The notes under the pieces: generated by a model
What the model saw: the letters and a program-made list of their open reading frames with translations, nothing else
Databases searched by the model: none
Told to the model about the DNA's origin: nothing
Position numbers and translations under genes: made by a program
Shown: positions 58,664-64,000 of the stretch, piece by piece
Layout of the letters: the number at the start of each line of letters is the position of its first letter
Position numbering within the stretch: position 1 is the stretch's first letter
From: Clostridia bacterium
Lineage (GTDB): Bacteria; Bacillota; Clostridia; Christensenellales; Borkfalkiaceae
DNA length: 64,000 nucleotides
NCBI GenBank assembly: GCA_900770185.1
Contig: CAAGJM010000006.1
Location: 62,001 to 126,000, forward strand
Reading direction: 5' to 3'

Positions 58664-58954
58664 TTAAGACAACGAATCGAAGAACTCGATGCTCTTGCTG
58701 TCGTTTTTAAGCTGTACGATTGCCTTTTTGAACGCGGGGGTGTAGCCTTCGCTTCTGCCCATGCGTTTAAGCTTGCCGCGGCAATTTACTGTGTTGACGG
58801 AATCGACTTTAACGCCGAAAAGTTTTTCGACCGCAAGTTTTATTTCCGTTTTATTCGACGATTTAGCGACGATGAAAACGTATTTCTTGTTCGCTATATC
58901 CTGATAACTTTTTTCGGTTAACAGAGGTTTAATAATTATATCTCTTTCTTTCAT
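58664..58954 (-). CDS. rplW: Ribosomal protein L23
   Basis: 96 residues. Binding platform for trigger factor and SRP at the exit tunnel. IIKPLLTEKSYQDIANKKYV, IKLAVEKLFGVKVDSVNTVN and a GRSEGYTPAFKKAIVQL end are typical. Its start overlaps the rplD end by 4 nt. Confidence 0.97.
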   Translation of the reverse strand: MKERDIIIKPLLTEKSYQDIANKKYVFIVAKSSNKTEIKLAVEKLFGVKVDSVNTVNCRGKLKRMGRSEGYTPAFKKAIVQLKNDSKSIEFFDSLS

Positions 58955-59574
58955 TCTCCGTAAACCTCCTCTAATTTCTGTACGGCGCCCTGAGCGATAA
59001 CCACTACCGCGTTCTTAACGACGTCGTAAGTGTTGATTTGGTCAACCGAAATCGTTTCGACTTTGGGAAGGTTGTTAGCCGCTCTTATAACGAGCGCGTC
59101 GTTGTCGTTCAAAACAACCAAAACGGTTTTATCGAACTTGAACGCGTCTACGAACGCTTTGAATTCTTTGGTCTTACCGTCTTTAACGGCAATGTTGTCA
59201 ACCACGAATAATTCGTTGTCGGCAATCTTTTTGGATAACGCGCTGAAAAGAGCGACTCTTTTTGCGGTTATGTTCATTTTCTTCGAGAAATCTCTCGACT
59301 TGGGTGCGAACACCACGCCGCCCTTTATCCACTGCGGAGCTCTGGTTGAACCCTGACGCGCGCTACCGGTGCCTTTCTGTCTGTAAGGTTTCTTACCGCC
59401 GCCGCGAACTTCGCTTCTCGTTAAAGTGCTTTTCGTGCCTTGGCGAGCGTTGCAAAGTCTGGTTACGACCGCTTGATGGATAAGCGCTTCGTTATAGTCG
59501 AGTGCGAAAATTTCGCTAAGTTCCATGGAGCCTACTTCTTTGGCCGCCATATCGTAAACTTTAATGCTTGGCAT
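58951..59574 (-). CDS. rplD: Ribosomal protein L4
   Basis: 207 residues. Lines the exit tunnel. In E. coli L4 also represses the S10 operon through its leader, of interest given the terminator found at 60656-60693. RSEVRGGGKKPYRQKGTGSA, RQGSTRAPQWIKGGVVF and the C-terminal QINTYDVVKNAVVVI are diagnostic. Confidence 0.97.
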   Translation of the reverse strand: MPSIKVYDMAAKEVGSMELSEIFALDYNEALIHQAVVTRLCNARQGTKSTLTRSEVRGGGKKPYRQKGTGSARQGSTRAPQWIKGGVVFAPKSRDFSKKMNITAKRVALFSALSKKIADNELFVVDNIAVKDGKTKEFKAFVDAFKFDKTVLVVLNDNDALVIRAANNLPKVETISVDQINTYDVVKNAVVVIAQGAVQKLEEVYGE

Positions 59575-59588
59575 AACTTCTGCTCTCC

Positions 59589-60221
59589 TTATGCTTTAAC
59601 GCTGTCGGAAACGGTAACGATTCCGCCAACGGGTCCCGGTACTGCGCCTTTGATAAGAAGCGCGTTTCTTGCCGTATCGACTTTTACGACTTCAAGGTTT
59701 TGAACGGTTACTCTTTCGTGACCGTACTGACCGGGCATGTGTTTATTTTTAAATACTCTCGACGGCGAGCTGTTTGCGCCCATAGAACCGACTTCTCTGT
59801 GAACGGGGCCTACGCCGTGCGTCATTTTAAGTCTTTGCTGATTCCATCTCTTGATAACGCCCGAAAAACCGTGACCTTTCGTCGTGCCGACCACGTCGAC
59901 CTTATCGCCTGCGGCGAAGGTATCAACCGTAACGGTCTTGCCGATTTCGTAAGCGGCAACGTCCTGAAGCCTGAATTCTTTCAAAACTTTCTGAGGAGCG
60001 ACGCCTGCTTTTTTGAACTGTCCGAGTTCGGGTTTGTTCAAATCGCCTTCTTTAACTTCGTCAAATCCGAGTTTAACCGCCTGATAACCGTCTTTTTCAA
60101 CCGTTTTAAGTTGAACGACCGGGCACGGACCCGCTTCGACTACGGTGACGGGGATTACTTTTCCGTCTGCGGAAAAGACCTGCGTCATGCCTAATTTTCT
60201 TCCAATGATTGCTTTATTCAT
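59589..60221 (-). CDS. rplC: Ribosomal protein L3
   Basis: 210 residues. Early-assembling protein with a loop to the peptidyl-transferase centre. MNKAIIGRKLGMTQVFSADG, TKGHGFSGVIKRWNQQR and the loop GSMGANSSPSRVFKNKHMPG are typical. Starts 60 nt after rpsJ with a GGAGGTG site. Confidence 0.97.
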   Translation of the reverse strand: MNKAIIGRKLGMTQVFSADGKVIPVTVVEAGPCPVVQLKTVEKDGYQAVKLGFDEVKEGDLNKPELGQFKKAGVAPQKVLKEFRLQDVAAYEIGKTVTVDTFAAGDKVDVVGTTKGHGFSGVIKRWNQQRLKMTHGVGPVHREVGSMGANSSPSRVFKNKHMPGQYGHERVTVQNLEVVKVDTARNALLIKGAVPGPVGGIVTVSDSVKA

Positions 60222-60281
60222 TGATAAAGTTCACCTCCAAATAATTTACAAATTGATTAAACCGCTTTTTGCAGTTTGATT

Positions 60282-60581
60282 TTAAAGTTTGATTTTTACG
60301 TCTACGCCTGCGGGTAAATGTATGCTGTCAAGTATTTTAGCGTTGGACGAATAGATGTCGATAAGTCTTTTGTGGGTTCTTATCTCGAACTGTTCGCGCG
60401 CGTCTTTATACTTGTGGGGAGAGCGAAGAATGGTTACTATTTCCTTTTCCGTGGGAAGGGGAATAGGTCCGCTTATCTTTGCGCCCGCTTTTTTCATCGT
60501 TTCGACAATTCTTTCAGTTGCCTGATCAACCATTTTGTGGTCGTATGCGGCAAGTTTGATTCTGATTTTTTGTCCAGCCAT
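60282..60581 (-). CDS. rpsJ: Ribosomal protein S10 (first gene of the super-operon)
   Basis: 99 residues. 30S head protein that also binds NusB in antitermination. MAGQKIRIKLAAYDHKMVDQ and GPIPLPTEKEIVTILRSPHK are diagnostic. It is the first gene after a leader of about 260 nt that contains a terminator hairpin. GGAGG precedes the ATG. Confidence 0.98.
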   Translation of the reverse strand: MAGQKIRIKLAAYDHKMVDQATERIVETMKKAGAKISGPIPLPTEKEIVTILRSPHKYKDAREQFEIRTHKRLIDIYSSNAKILDSIHLPAGVDVKIKL

Positions 60582-60655
60582 TTGTTTAAGTCCTCCGTTT
60601 TTATACTAACTGTTAAATGTAGTCAACATCGCCGTGTGTGTCGCACGCTTAGAAT

Positions 60656-60693
60656 AAAAAAAATCATTCGCTGCCGTGTTGTTCTGCGAATGA
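60656..60693 (-). terminator. Attenuator-like terminator in the S10 operon leader
   Basis: On the minus strand TCATTCGC, a 14 nt loop, GCGAATGA, then eight T. It lies between the promoter (60849-60877) and rpsJ, so reading of all downstream ribosomal genes must pass it. Upstream hairpins at 60770-60800 (TATAAAAGCG stem) and GGGTT/AACCC near 60725-60737 could take part in control. Confidence 0.75.
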
Positions 60694-60848
60694 CGTTCTT
60701 ACCCCATAGAATGCGGTTAGTCGCAAGGGTTAAACCCTCACATTTGTCAATGAAAATTATCTTCCTTTATATAAAAGCGGGTTCCGGAATCGCTTTTATA
60801 GGGATTAAGTAACTTTTCATCTCAACCCATATTTAACACAGCCTTAAT

Positions 60849-60877
60849 ATAATATTATATATTTCGGATAATGTCAA
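60849..60877 (-). promoter_or_regulatory. Main promoter of the S10-spc-alpha cluster
   Basis: Minus strand TTGACA (60872-60877), 17 nt, TATTAT (60849-60854). Start expected near 60842, giving a leader of about 260 nt. Confidence 0.85.
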
Positions 60878-60942
60878 ACGTTTTTAAAGGGTTTTTAAAA
60901 AAATTTTAACTTTTAAAAACGGCGTTTTAAATAAAATTAAAG

Positions 60943-60971
60943 TTGCATTTTTTCGCCGCTTGTGTTACAAT
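60943..60971 (+). promoter_or_regulatory. mgtE promoter
   Basis: TTGCAT, 17 nt, TACAAT, start near 60978. The mRNA leader to mgtE is about 215 nt and holds a translated-looking ORF plus an attenuator. Confidence 0.75.
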
Positions 60972-60990
60972 TTTTGAAAAGGAGAATATT

Positions 60991-61116
60991 ATGTCTACTG
61001 ACGGAAGTCACCCCCGAGAACGCGGGGTTGAAAACTTAATAACCCATCGTTCGGTCGCTTTCGCGGCGGAGTTTCCGCCGTATATTCGCGCGTGCGCGCG
61101 CCCATATATAATATAG
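60991..61116 (+). CDS. Candidate 41-residue leader peptide or structured RNA upstream of mgtE
   Basis: An AAAAGGAG site lies 6 nt before ATG. The frame reads MSTDGSHPRERGVENLITHR, then SVAFAAEFPPYIRACARPYI, then one Ile and TAG. The same stretch can fold strongly: CCCC..GGGG near 61011-61027 and CGGCGGA-GTT-TCCGCCG (61064-61080). So it may be a leader peptide, the aptamer part of a riboswitch, or both. The consensus blocks of the M-box magnesium riboswitch were not seen. It is followed by a terminator directly before mgtE. Confidence 0.5.
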   Translation: MSTDGSHPRERGVENLITHRSVAFAAEFPPYIRACARPYII

Positions 61117-61143
61117 CGATTTTTTGAATTGCCTTTCCGATTG

Positions 61144-61177
61144 CGCCCGAACAAAGCACGGGCGTTTTTTTACGCCC
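61144..61177 (+). terminator. Attenuator: terminator with a competing hairpin
   Basis: CGCCCG (61144-61149) pairs with CGGGCG (61159-61164), followed by seven T. The right arm can instead pair downstream, GGGCGT (61160-61165) with ACGCCC (61172-61177), which destroys the terminator. mgtE starts 15 nt further on, with AAAAAGGAG. Confidence 0.8.
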
Positions 61178-61192
61178 TGAAAAAGGAGCAAT

Positions 61193-62641
61193 ATGGAAGA
61201 AAATAAAAACGATTTTTCTCCCGATACCCAGTCGGAAGAATACGTACCCGAAAAAAAAGACTACGAAGCCGAGCTTCTCGGAATTATCCGCAGCGGAAAA
61301 AAAGACAGCGAGATAAAAGAACTTATCGCCGATTATCACGACAACGATATCGCCGACGTTATCCCGAAACTTACCCCGCAGGAACGTAAAAGATTATATC
61401 GCATTTTAGGTAACGACGCCGTTTCCGACGTGTTCGCTTACCTTGACGACGTTGAAGACTACATCGCCGAACTCGATAACGAAAAAGCGGCGGATATAAT
61501 CGAGTCGATGGACGCGGACGACGCTTTGGACGTTCTTGAAGAACTGCCGAAAGATCAAAAAGAACAGATATTCAATCTTTTGGACAGCGACGCGAAGGAA
61601 GATATTAAACTTATCGACTCGTACGACGACGATATGATAGGTAGCCGCATGACGACGAACTTCGTCGCCATAAAGCGGACGTACACCGTTAAGCAGGCGA
61701 TGCGCAGCGTTATTTCGCAAGCCGCCGAGAACGATAACATTACGACCATTTACGTCGTAAACGACGACGAAACGTTTTACGGCGTCATAGAGCTAAGGGA
61801 ACTGGTTATCGCAAGGGACTCCACTCCGCTCGAAGATATCATATCGACGAATTACCCCTACGTTTACGCCAACGAAAAAATCGGCGACTGTATTACCGAA
61901 CTTAAAGACTATAACGAAGACTCCATACCCGTCCTCGACGCGCACAATAAGCTTATCGGCGTTATAACCGCAAGCGAGATAGTCGAAACGGTCGGCGACG
62001 AAATGGGTGACGACTACGCGAAATTCGCAGGTTTAACCGCCGCCGAAGATATGGACGAACCGCTCAAAAAAAGTATTAAAAAGCGGCTTCCCTGGCTGCT
62101 TATCTTGCTCGGTTTAGGCTTACTCGTCGCGACGGTCATAAAAGGCTTTCAAGCATTGATTCCCGTTTCGCTTATTATTCTTTACACCTTCCAAAGTTTG
62201 ATTTTGGACATGAGCGGCAACACCGGCACGCAAAGCCTTGCGGTTACGATAAGGGTTTTAAGCGAAGAAAACCTGACAGCGAAAGAAAAGTTTAAGTTTA
62301 TTTTAAAAGAACTGCGCGTAGGATTTATGAACGGCTTGCTCGTCGGCGTGCTTGCGTTCACGGTGATAGGCTGTTACGTACAATTCCTTGAAGGCTCGTT
62401 CGTCAGAACGTTCGGCGTTTCGGGCTTTGCGGTTTCGGGCTGCATCGCCCTGTCCCTTCTTATAGCGATGGTCATCGCAAGCCTTGACGGAACGCTTATC
62501 CCGATAGCTTTCAAAAAAATGGGCATCGACCCCGCCGTCGCTTCCGGTCCGCTCATCACGACCGTGAACGATTTGATTGCGGTTTGCGCCTACTACGGCG
62601 TGTCACTGCTGTTGCTCGTTAAAATATTAGGTTTAAGTTAA
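61193..62641 (+). CDS. mgtE: Magnesium transporter MgtE
   Basis: 482 residues. MgtE is a dimeric Mg2+ channel gated by its cytoplasmic domain. The superhelical N-domain is at about 25-155 (LTPQERKRLYRILGND, DADDALDVLEELP), a CBS pair at about 160-285 (ITTIYVVNDDETFYGVI, SIPVLDAHNKLIGVI), and five membrane spans from about 305. Pore residues lie in SGNTGTQSLAV and DPAVASGPLITTVNDLIAV, with the selectivity Asp in the latter. The upstream attenuator suggests control by magnesium or by translation of the leader. Confidence 0.97.
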   Translation: MEENKNDFSPDTQSEEYVPEKKDYEAELLGIIRSGKKDSEIKELIADYHDNDIADVIPKLTPQERKRLYRILGNDAVSDVFAYLDDVEDYIAELDNEKAADIIESMDADDALDVLEELPKDQKEQIFNLLDSDAKEDIKLIDSYDDDMIGSRMTTNFVAIKRTYTVKQAMRSVISQAAENDNITTIYVVNDDETFYGVIELRELVIARDSTPLEDIISTNYPYVYANEKIGDCITELKDYNEDSIPVLDAHNKLIGVITASEIVETVGDEMGDDYAKFAGLTAAEDMDEPLKKSIKKRLPWLLILLGLGLLVATVIKGFQALIPVSLIILYTFQSLILDMSGNTGTQSLAVTIRVLSEENLTAKEKFKFILKELRVGFMNGLLVGVLAFTVIGCYVQFLEGSFVRTFGVSGFAVSGCIALSLLIAMVIASLDGTLIPIAFKKMGIDPAVASGPLITTVNDLIAVCAYYGVSLLLLVKILGLS

Positions 62642-62648
62642 AATAAAC

Positions 62649-62680
62649 CTTCCCACCCTGTTTTAGTGGCGGGAAGTTTT
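62649..62680 (+). terminator. mgtE terminator
   Basis: CTTCCC.CC .. GG.GGGAAG stem followed by TTTTATTTT, 8 nt after the mgtE stop. Confidence 0.85.
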
Positions 62681-62714
62681 ATTTTATTCTCTCTAAACAC
62701 GTTTTAGACCACGC

Positions 62715-62741
62715 AAAAAGCCGCCATAAAAGCGGCTTTTT
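62715..62741. terminator. Bidirectional terminator after the cyclophilin-like gene
   Basis: AAAAAGCCGC-CATAAAA-GCGGCTTTTT, a perfect 10 bp stem, 16 nt after the stop of the minus-strand lipoprotein gene. Confidence 0.92.
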
Positions 62742-62757
62742 GTTTATTTGATTTTAA

Positions 62758-63585
62758 TTATTTAACTTTATAAGAATTTAACTTGATAGCGGTGGTCGGA
62801 AGCGCAACGATATCCATATAAGGCGCGTCTTTCAACTTATCGTACAAGGCTTTGTCGTCGCCGTCGGTATCCATTTCGGCAAGCTTGCCGTCGACTATTT
62901 TGTAGTAAGTGCCGCTCTTTAAATAGAACCCGGTTCTGTTATCGCTCGTTAAAACGTCGCTTTCGTTACGGTCGCCTTTATACAAACATTCGGTGTAACC
63001 GTCGGCGTCTGCGTAACAATCGGTTTTAGCGGTTTTTAAACCTTTAAGCAAATCTTCGTCCGCCATACCGAAAACGGTGTAATTTTTAGCGGTGATGCCT
63101 TCGGGGCTGTCCGTCAGGCAAATTGCAAAAGTTGCTTTCGCGGTGTCGTACTTACCCGTCGTACCCTTGCCGGTATCGGGCTCTCTGAGCATTACAAGCG
63201 CACCCGCTTTAAGGCTAAGCTTTCCTTTAAACCCGTTGTTTTCAAACTCGCCCTCAACGGTTTTATCGTACGATTTATCGGTATAGTTATAATCGAACGC
63301 GCCGATAATGGCGTAAGTGCCGTTTTTATCGAACGTAACGGCGGAATCGTTATAAAACCCGTCTTTAAAAAGCTTTAAAACGCGATCGTAAGTTTTGGGG
63401 GCAAAAGTCTTGTAAAGGGAAAGTTTTCCGCTTGCGGTTTTTGCTTTGCCGTCTTTTTCGTAACCGAACTCCGCTTCAACATCGCGTATAACGCTGCCGT
63501 TTGCCGTATAGGTACAAGCCGTAACGGTAAGCATAAGCACCGCGATTATAGCAAGCGGTAAAATTTTTAGCAATACTTTTTTCAT
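62758..63585 (-). CDS. Lipoprotein with a divergent cyclophilin-type PPIase domain
   Basis: 275 residues from the ATG at 63585 (GAGG site, MKKVLLKILPLAIIAVLML). The lipobox is VTAC. The layout follows cyclophilin: APKTYDRVLKLFKDGFYND, then VTFDKN, GALVMLREP, ATFAICLTDSP and NYTVFGMADEDLLKGL. The usual catalytic Arg (FHR) is replaced by VTFDKN, and the QFF motif by ATFAI, so activity is doubtful. It may fold exported proteins or act only as a binder. It follows the preceding gene after 8 nt. Confidence 0.75.
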   Translation of the reverse strand: MKKVLLKILPLAIIAVLMLTVTACTYTANGSVIRDVEAEFGYEKDGKAKTASGKLSLYKTFAPKTYDRVLKLFKDGFYNDSAVTFDKNGTYAIIGAFDYNYTDKSYDKTVEGEFENNGFKGKLSLKAGALVMLREPDTGKGTTGKYDTAKATFAICLTDSPEGITAKNYTVFGMADEDLLKGLKTAKTDCYADADGYTECLYKGDRNESDVLTSDNRTGFYLKSGTYYKIVDGKLAEMDTDGDDKALYDKLKDAPYMDIVALPTTAIKLNSYKVK

Positions 63586-63593
63586 ATTAACCT

Positions 63594-64000
63594 CTATAAG
63601 AAATTTTGTATCAGGTACACTAAACCCGTTGCCGCCGCCAAGCCGAGCAACACCGCAAACCCTATGCGCAACCAAGAAAGCGGGGTCTTGCCGGTGACTT
63701 TGCCGGTATTTCCGTTGACGTAAACCTTGTAATTTGATTTAGCGTAATTGTAATTCAAAAGATAAACGGGCACTAAAACGTATTTGTAAGTAACGTTGTT
63801 ATGTACGGTGGAAACGTTTAAGTAACTTACGGTATCGTAAGCGTACTGCGATAAAATCAAACGCCTGAGCTTACTATCCATATCCGACTTCGCCTCATCC
63901 CACGCGTCGTCAATCTTTTTTTCGCTTCTGTGCGCCATAAAACCCGACAAATAACGCTTATCGTACCCCTTTATCGTTTCATAATTAAACGGGGCGATTT
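63594..64000 (-). CDS. Zinc-ribbon-family membrane protein, C-terminal part (cut by window edge)
   Basis: The open frame runs off the window end. The visible part reads APFNYETIKGYDKRYLSGFM, then an acidic-basic helix, VTYKYVLVPVYLLNYNYAKS, YKVYVNGNTGKVTGKTPLSW and a C-terminal membrane span (IGFAVLLGLAAATGLVYLI). This pattern (LPVWLLN...YxFAMNGQTGK) is what I know from TFIIB-type zinc-ribbon proteins of Clostridia, where the ribbon is N-terminal and lies outside here. Role unknown. Directly upstream of the cyclophilin-like lipoprotein. Confidence 0.7.
   Translation of the reverse strand, partial: IAPFNYETIKGYDKRYLSGFMAHRSEKKIDDAWDEAKSDMDSKLRRLILSQYAYDTVSYLNVSTVHNNVTYKYVLVPVYLLNYNYAKSNYKVYVNGNTGKVTGKTPLSWLRIGFAVLLGLAAATGLVYLIQNFL

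Noticed and set aside
60978..61192. M-box magnesium riboswitch upstream of mgtE
   Set aside because: The conserved M-box blocks as I remember them are absent. A different aptamer remains possible and is left open in the findings.
60995..61339. 114-codon minus-strand frame over the mgtE leader
   Set aside because: Runs against mgtE and its leader. Composition is that of a reverse translation of the structured leader; no start signals.
1..64000. tRNA or rRNA genes, prophage or integrated element
   Set aside because: No tRNA-like cloverleaf, rRNA segment, integrase, terminase or transposase was noticed. A covariance search would be needed to exclude a tRNA fully.

Overview
The window looks like part of a chromosome from an uncultured anaerobic, probably gut-dwelling, member of the Clostridia (Bacillota). 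Pointers are the gene order of the S10-spc-alpha ribosomal cluster with secY, adk, map, infA and rpmJ inside it, Zn-ribbon forms of S14, S4 and L36, formate-tetrahydrofolate ligase, lipobox-type lipoproteins, consensus sigma-A promoters (TTGACA-17-TATAAT) and AAGGAG ribosome binding sites. The exact lineage cannot be fixed from the sequence alone.

Layout. 1-1.8 kb: 5' end of fhs and guaB. 1.85-8.95 kb: a complete type II-A CRISPR-Cas locus (12-repeat array, leader, csn2, cas2, cas1, cas9, divergent tracrRNA). As sequenced, cas2 carries a +1 frameshift in a nine-T run. 9.1-10.2 kb: an orphan small ORF and two tandem paralogous membrane proteins. 10.2-17.9 kb: a galacturonate-type operon (GH4 glycosidase, esterase, serine hydrolase, UxaB, UxaA) with a divergent AraC regulator. 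18-19.9 kb: a 38-residue rubredoxin-like protein behind a perfect promoter, an acyl-ACP thioesterase, a DUF559 nuclease and dispersed repeats. 19.9-37.8 kb: a long minus-strand series encoding a sugar ABC importer (binding protein and two permeases) followed by six secreted, lipid-anchored or very small proteins. 38-44 kb: two GH2 glycosidases flanking an HTH regulator. 44.1-45 kb: tandem intergenic repeats. 45-60.9 kb: the ribosomal protein super-operon with a structured leader containing a terminator. 60.9-64 kb: mgtE behind a 41-codon leader ORF and an attenuator, a cyclophilin-like lipoprotein, and the 3' part of a zinc-ribbon-family membrane protein.

How the genes work together. Region 10-44 kb reads as a plant-polysaccharide (pectin-like) utilisation island. 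GH2 and GH4 enzymes and esterases would trim uronate-containing oligosaccharides, the ABC system would import them, and UxaB/UxaA would convert tagaturonate to 2-keto-3-deoxygluconate. An AAAATATTG motif, repeated at multiples of 10 bp, occurs both at the AraC/GH4 divergent promoter region and upstream of the lacZ-type GH2, suggesting a shared regulator. The observations most worth follow-up are the mgtE leader ORF with its attenuator, the cas2 frameshift at a UUU-UGA-C site, the tracrRNA/cas9 antisense arrangement, and two adjacent spacers that look like homologous coding segments of two related targets.
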